Assembly: GCF_000733475.1 (NCBI RefSeq)
Contig: NZ_JPFK01000002.1
Coordinates: forward strand, 62,001-126,000
Origin: Mangrovimonas yunxiaonensis
GTDB lineage: Bacteria > Bacteroidota > Bacteroidia > Flavobacteriales > Flavobacteriaceae
Length of the DNA stretch: 64,000 bases
Direction: 5' to 3'
In this document: one piece after another, positions 18,136 to 26,127 of the stretch
Layout: every line of letters starts with the position of its first letter
Numbering within the stretch: the first letter of the stretch is position 1
The notes under the pieces: model-generated
What the model was told of the DNA's origin: nothing
The model's database searches: none
The model's input: the letters and a program-made list of their open reading frames with translations, nothing else
Translations under genes and position numbers: made by a program

Positions 18136-18726
18136 TTACTCTATTAAGGTAAGGATTTTTGCGTGTGTTTCAACAACTTGGGCCTCGGTTTCTTTAATGG
18201 TAAGGTTGTTAATCACAAAATCGGAACGTGCTATTTTTCTTTCATCGCTCCATTGGTTCTCAATAATGGTCATTATTTTTTCTTCGGTCGTTTCATCGCG
18301 TTCTAGCAACCGTGCGATCCTTACTTTTAAGGGTGCTGTTACGGTAATAATAAAATCGCATTGCTTGTAACTCCCCGATTCGAACAAAATAGCAGCTTCT
18401 TTTAAAACATAAGGAGCATGTTGCTGGTTGGCCCAGTCTAAAAAGTGTTGGGCAACTCTTGGGTGGATAATGGCATTCATTTTCTCCAGCTTGCTTTTAT
18501 CGCTAAAAATCTGTTCGGCCAAGTAAGTTCTATTTAAAACCCCGTTTATATATGCTGCCTCGCCAAAAAGTGCTGTAAGCTCTTCTTTTATAGGCTTGGA
18601 CGTTTGCATAAGCGTTTTGGCCTCAGTATCGGCAAGGTATAAAGGAATTCCAAAATGCTTATTAAACATTTTGGCAACAGTTGTTTTGCCACTTCCTATA
18701 CCGCCTGTAATCCCTACTATAATCAT
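18136..18726 (-). CDS. coaE: Dephospho-CoA kinase
   Basis: Last enzyme of coenzyme A synthesis; phosphorylates dephospho-CoA at the 3' hydroxyl. The 196-residue product has the P-loop GITGGIGSGKTT, the substrate-region YLADTEAKTL, the IIHPRVAQHF motif, and a LID-like LLERDETTEEKI. It overlaps the start of its upstream neighbour (YbbR protein) by 4 bp, so the two are translationally coupled. CoaBC is encoded elsewhere in this window at 28.7-29.9 kb. Confidence 0.95.
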   Translation of the reverse strand: MIIVGITGGIGSGKTTVAKMFNKHFGIPLYLADTEAKTLMQTSKPIKEELTALFGEAAYINGVLNRTYLAEQIFSDKSKLEKMNAIIHPRVAQHFLDWANQQHAPYVLKEAAILFESGSYKQCDFIITVTAPLKVRIARLLERDETTEEKIMTIIENQWSDERKIARSDFVINNLTIKETEAQVVETHAKILTLIE

Positions 18727-19691
18727 TTTACAATAATAAACTCGATTTGTTTTTGATCTACTTTAACGTGCCTAACCTGCTCTGGTTGTCTAACAACTTT
18801 TGGTGTTAAAATTCCCGCCCCATTCAGCACCTGATTATAATCGCAAACAACCCTAAAGTCTTTAGTTGAAATTTGATTAAAGCTTGCCAAGCTGGTATAA
18901 TACGATACATTTACCTTTTTGGGAAAAAATTTAATCGAAACATCCTCTGGTAGGTTAATGATGCTTATGGGAACACTTAAATACCCTTCGGTAAACTTAT
19001 CGACAGTAATATGGGCTGTAACGGTGTTTGCTGCAAACTTTAAATTTCCCGCCTTGTTATCTGGCAATTTTAACGTTACCGGCTTTTGAACTTCGGTTTT
19101 TAATCCTTTAAGTTTTAAGGAATCGGTTTCTATATGGGTAATGGCCTGGACTAAAACTTCTGGCCCTATAATTTTAATCGAATCGGGAGTAAGCGCGATA
19201 GGCTTTAGCAAATCGTAACCAGGACTAAACGTAATTAAGGCATTTAACGTTACCGGCACGCTTTTAACAGCCTGCTTATCATACCTAAACTTTAAGGTAT
19301 CTGGGGTAATGCTCATTAGTTCGATGTCTTTTCCAAACTGTTGGGTTACTTTAGAAAACGCATTAGACTTGTTCCAGACATACAAACAATCTACCATAGT
19401 CACATCGTCTTTAAAGTTAATTTTTATCGCTGGTTTGTTTATGTAATATGTCAACAAATTAAATCCATTGGTTTTTAAGGTGATGTGCAATTGATGCAAA
19501 CTATCCTTTACGATGACCTTCTCCTCCGGCACCTGCTCTTTAAGCACCTCAAAAGCTATTGTTTTTGTGTAGGTATTCGAGAGTTTTAAAAGCAGTAATA
19601 TTATAAAGGACAAGGCCATAAAAAGTAAAAACACATTTATGCGCTTACTTCTTATTGAAGCCAATACTTTATACTTTATACGTCTTACCAT
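18723..19691 (-). CDS. YbbR-like domain protein (CdaR-related)
   Basis: 322 residues with one N-terminal membrane helix (about 18-38, VFLLFMALSFIILLLL) and an extracytoplasmic beta-rich region fitting repeated YbbR domains, with segments such as VLVQAITHIETDSLKL, LPEDVSIKFFP and KVNVSYY. In Firmicutes the related CdaR partners the diadenylate cyclase CdaA; no cyclase gene is adjacent here, so that role is not shown. It lies 2 bp after the glycosyltransferase and overlaps coaE by 4 bp, forming one operon. Confidence 0.82.
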   Translation of the reverse strand: MVRRIKYKVLASIRSKRINVFLLFMALSFIILLLLKLSNTYTKTIAFEVLKEQVPEEKVIVKDSLHQLHITLKTNGFNLLTYYINKPAIKINFKDDVTMVDCLYVWNKSNAFSKVTQQFGKDIELMSITPDTLKFRYDKQAVKSVPVTLNALITFSPGYDLLKPIALTPDSIKIIGPEVLVQAITHIETDSLKLKGLKTEVQKPVTLKLPDNKAGNLKFAANTVTAHITVDKFTEGYLSVPISIINLPEDVSIKFFPKKVNVSYYTSLASFNQISTKDFRVVCDYNQVLNGAGILTPKVVRQPEQVRHVKVDQKQIEFIIVK

Positions 19692-19693
19692 AG

Positions 19694-20698
19694 CTATTTA
19701 AAGAATAAATGCGGAAATACCTGTTTAGGGTTTCTGTTAAGCACGCCTACAAACCATGTCGCCCTGAGAAACCCCCAACCATACCCCAAAAACTGTATAA
19801 AAATTGCATATACCGCCATAATTGCCACATACAGGTTTTTGGTATCCCACAAAGCAACCAAAAAACCAAGCGTAAAATAACATGCGTATGCCATTAAAAG
19901 CAGGGTATTTCCCAATACGGCTAGTAACAAGGCTACCAACAACCCTGCAACAAATAGTGTAGGCATCCAAAATACGGGTTTGTTTGTTTCTGGGTAGCGT
20001 TTGTTTAAAATGGGGCGTACCAGCCCAAACTTATTCACCTGCTTATAAAACTTGCGCCAGGAAATGCGTCGTTTATGGTACACAAAAGCATGAGGAATTA
20101 GTTTTGTTTTATACCCCAAGCGCCATAACCTTATGGTAAGGTCTGGATCTTCGCCCGGATGAATTTTCCCAAACCCTTGTGTGGCCAGAAAAGCTGTTTT
20201 AGACAGTCCCATATTAAAGCTTCTGGGCTGAAATTTCCCAACACTGTTTTCCTTGCCCCTTATGCCTCCCGTTGTTATAAAAGATGTCATAGAAAAATTA
20301 ATGGCCTTTTGCACTTTAGAAAACGATTCGTGCGCAGCATCTGGCCCGCCAAAGCAGTGCACAAAGGCTTCTTTTAAGCTCGCATCAACCGCATTTAAAT
20401 AGTGGTTGGGTAAAATGCAATCGGAATCTAAAATGATAAAATAATTGCCTTTGGCCTTTGCCATACCATAATTTCTGGAATCGCCAGGACCAGAATTTTC
20501 CTTATAATAATACGAGATGTCTAATGCTTCTTGAAAGTCCCGAACTACGGCATCGCTTTTCTCTTGAGAGCCGTCTTCTACAATAACAATCTCGTAAGGC
20601 AATTCGGTTTTTAAAGCCTTAAAACTTTCTAATAACTCACGAATTTCCTCTGGTCTATTGTAAACAGGAATAATAAATGAAAAGCTGCTTTCTGACAT
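19694..20698 (-). CDS. Family 2 glycosyltransferase, membrane-anchored
   Basis: 334 residues from the ATG at 20698. The GT-A fold is shown by FIIPVYNRPEEI at the start, VEDGSQ, the GDSRNYGMAKAKG segment and the metal-binding DSD in ILDSDCILP, followed by GGPDAAHESF and a GEDPDLTIRL acceptor-site motif. Two or three membrane helices lie near the C-terminus (about 245-305). It probably makes a cell-surface polysaccharide or glycolipid; donor and acceptor are unknown. A textbook Bacteroidota promoter sits immediately upstream and suggests a leaderless mRNA for this gene, the YbbR protein and coaE. Confidence 0.9.
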   Translation of the reverse strand: MSESSFSFIIPVYNRPEEIRELLESFKALKTELPYEIVIVEDGSQEKSDAVVRDFQEALDISYYYKENSGPGDSRNYGMAKAKGNYFIILDSDCILPNHYLNAVDASLKEAFVHCFGGPDAAHESFSKVQKAINFSMTSFITTGGIRGKENSVGKFQPRSFNMGLSKTAFLATQGFGKIHPGEDPDLTIRLWRLGYKTKLIPHAFVYHKRRISWRKFYKQVNKFGLVRPILNKRYPETNKPVFWMPTLFVAGLLVALLLAVLGNTLLLMAYACYFTLGFLVALWDTKNLYVAIMAVYAIFIQFLGYGWGFLRATWFVGVLNRNPKQVFPHLFFK

Positions 20699-20703
20699 AG
20701 AAA

Positions 20704-20733
20704 CAAAGGTAACCAAAGTGTCTTTTTTATCAA
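20704..20733 (-). promoter_or_regulatory. Complete Bacteroidota promoter, TTG-N19-TAnnTTTG
   Basis: On the minus strand, TTG (20733-20731), a 19-nt spacer and TACCTTTG (20711-20704) match both elements of the primary sigma factor promoter at the ideal spacing. The -7 box ends 5 nt before the glycosyltransferase ATG at 20698, so the predicted start point is at the start codon. Confidence 0.75.
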
Positions 20734-20760
20734 TAGGTTTTTCTTACAACTTAACACCTA

Positions 20761-20792
20761 AAAAAGCCGCTTAGTGTGAAGCGGCTTTTTTT
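20761..20792 (-). terminator. Intrinsic terminator (bidirectional form)
   Basis: AAAAAGCCGCTT (20761-20772), a six-base loop and AAGCGGCTTTTT (20779-20790) form a strong stem with T runs readable on either strand. It lies just after the stop of the minus-strand T9SS cargo gene at 20810 and so ends that transcript. Confidence 0.85.
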
Positions 20793-20809
20793 GAGTGATA
20801 GGCTAACAG

Positions 20810-22630
20810 CTATTTTTTTATAATCCTAATGGTTTCGGTTTTACCGTCTACAGAAACTTTAACAAAATACGCTCCCGCCTGTAATAACGACATGTCTACC
20901 TCGCTACTTACGGCATTAGGCGCCATATCAACCACTTGCTGGCCTAACATGTTATACACAGCCACTTGGGTAATATGGTGCTGGGCCTTTATGTTTAACA
21001 TGTTGTTCACGGGATTAGGCGAATAGGCAAACAACGCCTTTTCTTGAGCATTGGATACCGATAGCGCATCAGAAGACCATAGCTTAACATTAAAGGTTTT
21101 CCCTATTGTGGTTGAAGAATCACTGTATTGATAAACCCTAAAGTAATAGGTGTCGCCAATGGTTAGCCCTGTAAGCATAACCTCTTCTGGGTTGCCAGCG
21201 TCGGCACAGCCAATGTTAACCAATGCTCCGCACGCTCCCGAGTAGGCCTGAATAACAATATCTATAAAAACAGCCTCATCATTAACTGTAATATTCACAT
21301 TTTCTGTAAGGGCTTCAAAGGCATACCAAACATCATCGTTTGCAGTCCCCGAAAAGCTATTGCATTCTTCAGCCTCAAGTCCTGAGTCTGTAGCGCTTTC
21401 AATGGTTCCAGGGTGCGATGTTGCCAAGTCGGCACTGGTTATGTTGGTTTCCTGAACCAAAACTTCGGCGTTTGCACAATCGTCATTTGCCGGCGGTGAT
21501 ACTGGCGTACCCGCACAAAATGCCACATCGCCAAAATCATCATTGCCCCAATCGTAAATACGCAAATAGTAGGTTGCACTAGAAGACAAGCCTGAAAAGG
21601 TCGCTGATGATGCTGTGGCACATGCTTCTTCTACCAATGCGCCGCAAGCACCGCTATACAGCTCTACTTGTGTGGTGGAAAAATCTGAACTATTTACTGA
21701 AAAATTAATTTCTGTTGCTCCTGATGGCATTGTAAAGGTATACCAAATGTCGCCACCTCCATAGGTTGCGACTGCGCAACTTGCTTGGGAAACACCCGAA
21801 TTTGAGGCGTTAACATTGCTTCCTATTACTTCTGGACCACACATCTCCAGGCCTATTGTTATGGGTATTGCGTTTGCACAATCATCATTCGCGGGTGGTA
21901 ACGCTTCTGTGGTAAAGGTAAATGAGCTCCAAGCGCTTATATCGCCTCCGCCACAATCGGCTTGATAATACACATAATATACCGTGTCTGACATTAAGGA
22001 GGTTAACATGCCGTTATACTCTGGTGTCCCAGACACCGTATCGGCACCATCTTCCTCGCTGTTTCCGGGTGTAAAATTGGCTGCGGCTTTCCATTCTAAA
22101 TACCAAACCGTTTCACCTCCCCCAGCGGCCCAAGACAAGTCGGCAGCACTTATTGTTACGTTGCTGGCAGCCATGTTTGTTGGGGCCAAACACGATGGGG
22201 TTTGGTAGGTTACCTCCAAATCGATATCAAAATAAACGGTATCTATCCAGGGGTCAATATTATTAGAAGTTATGGTTATGGTGGTAAAGCCCGTAACATC
22301 CAGACCATTAAAATCGGCATCACATCCATTTGGGATAGACGTGCCATTGGCAACGCCTCCTGTTACGGCTAAACTAAAATCATACCAATCGCCACACCAT
22401 CCTGTTCCTCCTGTAGGACTATCATAATGAGAAGTAAATGTCCCTAACGAAACTGCCTGAATGGGCTGTCCTTGGTTTACCGTAATATCGGTACTGTTAA
22501 TGGTTAAGACCGTTGGGGCTGCATCGCTACCAAAGGCACCAAAGTTTTCTGTGGATTGGGATTGTGCGTTAGCTTGCCATAAAAAAGCAAGACTACACAA
22601 GGCAAAAAGCCATAATGTAATTTTTTTCAT
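20810..22630 (-). CDS. Secreted T9SS cargo protein with fibronectin-like and CANA-type domains
   Basis: 606 residues, low in lysine and rich in Asp, Ser, Thr and Gly. Signal peptide of about 22 residues ending QANAQ. Then a beta-rich N-terminal region, a fibronectin type III-like domain (about 150-245, with YLEWKAAANFTPGN and YYVYYQADCGGGD) and two repeats that begin PANDDCANA (about 247 and 380), each with cysteines and a YLRIYDWGND-like or YFRVYQYSD strand. The last ~75 residues are a type A T9SS sorting domain (YSPNPVNNMLNIKA, VYNMLGQQV, LQAGAYFVKV, IRIIKK). It is exported across the outer membrane and likely surface-bound. It is paralogous to the next gene upstream. The ligand or function is unknown; no catalytic motif was seen. 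Confidence 0.88.
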   Translation of the reverse strand: MKKITLWLFALCSLAFLWQANAQSQSTENFGAFGSDAAPTVLTINSTDITVNQGQPIQAVSLGTFTSHYDSPTGGTGWCGDWYDFSLAVTGGVANGTSIPNGCDADFNGLDVTGFTTITITSNNIDPWIDTVYFDIDLEVTYQTPSCLAPTNMAASNVTISAADLSWAAGGGETVWYLEWKAAANFTPGNSEEDGADTVSGTPEYNGMLTSLMSDTVYYVYYQADCGGGDISAWSSFTFTTEALPPANDDCANAIPITIGLEMCGPEVIGSNVNASNSGVSQASCAVATYGGGDIWYTFTMPSGATEINFSVNSSDFSTTQVELYSGACGALVEEACATASSATFSGLSSSATYYLRIYDWGNDDFGDVAFCAGTPVSPPANDDCANAEVLVQETNITSADLATSHPGTIESATDSGLEAEECNSFSGTANDDVWYAFEALTENVNITVNDEAVFIDIVIQAYSGACGALVNIGCADAGNPEEVMLTGLTIGDTYYFRVYQYSDSSTTIGKTFNVKLWSSDALSVSNAQEKALFAYSPNPVNNMLNIKAQHHITQVAVYNMLGQQVVDMAPNAVSSEVDMSLLQAGAYFVKVSVDGKTETIRIIKK

Positions 22631-22790
22631 TGCGCCAGTTTTAAATTGATTAATAATTAGCTCATCTTTAAGGTATTAATATTTTTTCAAATACAACTTA
22701 AAGCTGTAGCAACATTCGTTAAACTTTCTTTTTTTACCGACTAATGAAGTGCCTTTAATTATAAAGTTTTTATTTGTTGTTGTTACAAAC

Positions 22791-22821
22791 AAAAAAAGGC
22801 GCCTTTAAAAGACGCCTTTTT
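22791..22821 (-). terminator. Intrinsic terminator after the second T9SS cargo gene
   Basis: AAAAAGGCG (22793-22801), an 11-base loop and CGCCTTTTT (22813-22821) form a hairpin 20 bp beyond the stop of the minus-strand gene at 22842. The minus-strand copy ends in a T run. Confidence 0.75.
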
Positions 22822-22841
22822 AATACCTTATTTTAAAAGGA

Positions 22842-25076
22842 TTATTTCTTAATAATTCTAATGGTTTCGGTGGTACCGTCTACAGTTACTTTAACAAAGT
22901 AAGCGCCTGCCTGTAATGCCGACATGTCTACATTGCTAATTACTGCATTAGGAGCCGTTCTAACCACTTCCTGCCCCAACATGTTATACACAGACACGTT
23001 GCTTATGTTGCGTTGTGCCTTTAAGTTTAACTCGTTGTTTACCGGGTTAGGGTAGTAAGTGAATAACTTTTCATTTAACACGAAACTATCAGTAGATAAC
23101 GAGCTATCAACTGTTAATTTGTAATCTTCAGCTTCTCCTCTACCATAGGTAAAAGAACAAGCATCGTCATCACCAGGATTGCTATCACTATAATCTATTA
23201 AAACACGCATTCTATAATCCCCATTTGGAGTACCACTAGGCACCGTTATTGTTCCTGTCTGGCCATATCCATAAGAAGTCGTTGAGAATAAAACTTCAGA
23301 AGTATCAAACTGTAAATCGTTGTTCCAATCTACCCAAATAGCAGAACCAACACTACCTGAAATAATTTCAAGGTTAAAGTCAAAACTTTGATCTGCAGCC
23401 AAACTTACGGTGTGAGTATCAAAATAATCTCCATAGTTATCAATCGATAGACCAGAAGATGAGTTGTCTATATTCGTACCTGTAGCTCCTGTAGTAGTAA
23501 AAACATCTATATAAGTTAAAGTACTTGTTCCCGAAGGCACACAATGACCTGTATAAAATTCAACAGGGCCAATCCAAGCACCATAATCTGAGCCACCACA
23601 ATAAGATCTTACATATATTTCGTAAAATGTATCAGCCATTAATGTGGCATCTTGAGCAGATGGCGTCCCGCTTACTGCCGTACCTGAACCTGTAGGCGCA
23701 TCTAAATCTGCTGTTTGAACGACATATTCCCAATCGGTTGTTGAACCATCTTCTTGTGTCCAAGAAAAATCAACTGATGTCCCTGTTAACCCATCTATAG
23801 TAATATCTGAAACGTCTGAACAAGCAGGAATCTCTCTTACCACAAACGTACTTACATGAAAGTACACATCTTCAGAATCATTTACAGTACCTTCAGACCC
23901 CCAAAATGCAAACTGAACTTGTCCTGTTTGTGCTGTTAAATCGTAGGTTATTTCCTCCCCGACATCGGTTGGTACATTTCCTTGAGTCCAAGATTGCATA
24001 GTCGTCCATGTTGCTCCGCCATCGGTTGTCATTAATAATGCTACTTCATCATCCGACCCTAAATCGGCTCCTGAACCACTAGTCCCACCTTCTGTTAAAG
24101 CTACATAAACCTTTAATTCGCTAGGCGCTGCAGAAGATAAATCGATAATTGGAGAAATAAGCCAGTCACTTTTATAATCCGACCAAATGTTTATTGCATT
24201 ACTAGGCGTTCCATTATGGCTACTTGCATACCATAACCCACTACCAAAACCTGCCGGCCCAGAGGCAATGTCACCTTCTGTAGCTTCTCTCCAGCAATCT
24301 GGCGCATTAGTAGACATATCTGCTGTATAATCAGGTGTATAAGCAGCACATTCAGTGGTAAACACAAAAGCACCAGCCCATGTACTGGTATCGCCGCCAC
24401 CACAATCGGCTTGGTAATACACATAATAGGTTGTATTAGGTGTTAAGTTAATGGCGCTATAAGCCGGAGCCCCAGATGCTGAATCTGTACCATCTGCTTC
24501 CCCATTACCAGGTGTAAAATCGGCGCCTGCTTTCCACTCTAAATTCCATGCGGTTTCTCCACTTGCACCTGCAGTCCATTCTAAATCAGCTGTAGTCGCT
24601 GTAACAACTACATCTGTCATTGCAGATGGTGGAAGACAAGTTGGTGGATTGGGAACTGTAATCATAAAAGATGCCTCTAATTCTTCTGGTGTACCTTCAC
24701 ACGAAGATTGAGCATCTGTATCTTCTCCATCATTAGGAGAAACACCTCCATTATCTCCAATAACACTACCAAAAGCTGTTACAGAAATAAGTGTTCCATC
24801 CCAACCATCATCATACTGATCGTAACAATTCACATAATATACACCCGGTGCAATATTAATGTCTACATTTATTAATCCAGCTCCATCACATTGGGTGCCA
24901 TTTCCTTGCCCCCAAATCTGAGTTCCTCCTCCATTTGCTTCGGTTGTAATACTAACCCATTTTTCACCTGTGTAAGACCCTCCATTGGTTGTTATATTAA
25001 TGACGCTTTGCGCCATCCCCTGCCACGAAAAGGCAAAACAACATAACGCGAAAAAGTAAAATGTAATTTTTTTCAT
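22842..25076 (-). CDS. Secreted T9SS cargo protein with fibronectin-like and GEVED domains
   Basis: 744 residues with a signal peptide ending GMAQ. Domains in order: an N-terminal beta domain with the acidic loop DQYDDGWDGT (about 30-150), a fibronectin type III-like domain (about 155-245) nearly matching the one in the downstream gene, a jelly-roll region like cleaved-adhesin or MAM domains (about 250-425, with WLISPIIDLS and FAFWGSEG), another fibronectin-like domain, a GEVED domain (about 520-665, with WVDWNNDLQFD and GEAEDYKLTV), and a type A T9SS sorting tail (YYPNPVNNELNLKA, VYNMLGQEVV, IRIIKK). This is the architecture of a large adhesin-like surface protein. It lies 211 bp upstream of its paralog. 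Confidence 0.88.
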   Translation of the reverse strand: MKKITFYFFALCCFAFSWQGMAQSVINITTNGGSYTGEKWVSITTEANGGGTQIWGQGNGTQCDGAGLINVDINIAPGVYYVNCYDQYDDGWDGTLISVTAFGSVIGDNGGVSPNDGEDTDAQSSCEGTPEELEASFMITVPNPPTCLPPSAMTDVVVTATTADLEWTAGASGETAWNLEWKAGADFTPGNGEADGTDSASGAPAYSAINLTPNTTYYVYYQADCGGGDTSTWAGAFVFTTECAAYTPDYTADMSTNAPDCWREATEGDIASGPAGFGSGLWYASSHNGTPSNAINIWSDYKSDWLISPIIDLSSAAPSELKVYVALTEGGTSGSGADLGSDDEVALLMTTDGGATWTTMQSWTQGNVPTDVGEEITYDLTAQTGQVQFAFWGSEGTVNDSEDVYFHVSTFVVREIPACSDVSDITIDGLTGTSVDFSWTQEDGSTTDWEYVVQTADLDAPTGSGTAVSGTPSAQDATLMADTFYEIYVRSYCGGSDYGAWIGPVEFYTGHCVPSGTSTLTYIDVFTTTGATGTNIDNSSSGLSIDNYGDYFDTHTVSLAADQSFDFNLEIISGSVGSAIWVDWNNDLQFDTSEVLFSTTSYGYGQTGTITVPSGTPNGDYRMRVLIDYSDSNPGDDDACSFTYGRGEAEDYKLTVDSSLSTDSFVLNEKLFTYYPNPVNNELNLKAQRNISNVSVYNMLGQEVVRTAPNAVISNVDMSALQAGAYFVKVTVDGTTETIRIIKK

Positions 25077-25270
25077 TTAGTTAAATTTTTTAGTTTGTAG
25101 TTAATTGAACTGTTAAAATATTGATAATTTTAGACATCTTAAGCAGAAGTTTCCTCTAATCGATAAAAAGCGTTTTTATCCGACAAAACGAAAGCTTGAT
25201 TTTTTTAAACGCATAAAAAAAAGGCCCCCCAATGGTGCCCTTTTAAAACAGTCTGTATTTAAAGCTATTT

Positions 25271-26086
25271 TTAGTCTTTTACAAAGGCTTCCATAACCTC
25301 GTTGCTAACCCCAACGTTAGAAAACCCACCATCGTGAAATAAATTTTGCAGGGTAACCATTTTGGTTAGGTCGCTAAACATGCTTACAATATAATTGGCA
25401 CAGTCTAGCGCCGAGGCATTGCCTAATGGCGACATTTTATCGGCATAGCTTATAAAGCCATCAAATCCTTTAACCCCTTGACCTGCTGTTGTTGGTGTTG
25501 GCGATTGCGAAATGGTGTTTACGCGCACGTTTTTATCTTTTCCGAAGAAATAGCCAAAGCTTCTTGCTATGCTTTCTAGCAAGGCTTTGTTATCTGCCAT
25601 ATCGTTGTAGTCTGGGAACACGCGTTGCGCTGCCATATAGGTTAATGCAATGATGCTTCCCCAATTGTTCATGGCATCTTTTTTATAAAGGGTTTGCATC
25701 ACTTTATGAAAAGAGGTGGCCGACACATCGGTGCCTTTTTGAGTCCAATCGTAGTTTTGGTCGGTATAATGCTTTCCTTTTCTCACGTTAATAGACATCC
25801 CTATGGAGTGCAGTACAAAATCTATTTTTCCGCCCAAGATTTCCATCGATTGCTCTACCAAGGCTTCCAAATCTTCTAAAGATGTCGCGTCGGCAGGAAT
25901 AATCTGAGAACCTGTTTGCTCTGCAAGCTTGTTTATTTGTCCCATACGCATGGCCACCGGCGCATTGGTTAGCACAAACTCACCGCCTTCTTCATGAACC
26001 CGTAAGGCTGTTTTCCAAGCAATCGAATTTTCGTCTAATGCTCCAAAAATAATTCCTTTCTTACCTTTTAATAAATTGTATGACAT
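25271..26086 (-). CDS. fabI: Enoyl-[acyl-carrier-protein] reductase (NADH), FabI
   Basis: Last reduction of each fatty-acid elongation cycle. The 271-residue short-chain dehydrogenase relative has the FabI nucleotide loop GKKGIIFGALDENSIAWK, VLHSIGMS, and the catalytic Tyr-x6-Lys seen as YNDMADNK, followed by an RVNTISQSPTPTTAG loop. ATG 26086 gives the family start MSYNLLKGK; an upstream extension to 26119 runs into recN and is not used. A TATCTTTG box at 26124-26117 gives it its own promoter inside the recN 3' end. The sequence after its stop (25213-25245) holds a weak, mismatched hairpin. Confidence 0.95.
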   Translation of the reverse strand: MSYNLLKGKKGIIFGALDENSIAWKTALRVHEEGGEFVLTNAPVAMRMGQINKLAEQTGSQIIPADATSLEDLEALVEQSMEILGGKIDFVLHSIGMSINVRKGKHYTDQNYDWTQKGTDVSATSFHKVMQTLYKKDAMNNWGSIIALTYMAAQRVFPDYNDMADNKALLESIARSFGYFFGKDKNVRVNTISQSPTPTTAGQGVKGFDGFISYADKMSPLGNASALDCANYIVSMFSDLTKMVTLQNLFHDGGFSNVGVSNEVMEAFVKD

Positions 26087-26116
26087 AGTCTTGTTATTGA
26101 TTCGTTGTTTAAAATT

Positions 26117-26124
26117 CAAAGATA
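26117..26124 (-). promoter_or_regulatory. -7 promoter element for fabI
   Basis: TATCTTTG on the minus strand matches TAnnTTTG and lies 30 nt upstream of the fabI ATG, at the very end of recN. It would let fabI be transcribed independently of the upstream cluster. Confidence 0.45.
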
Positions 26125-26127
26125 GTA

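Noticed and set aside
25213-25245. Terminator after fabI
   Set aside because: AAAAGGCCCCCC and GGTGCCCTTTT pair only with two mismatches; a role is possible but not supported well enough to list as a feature.
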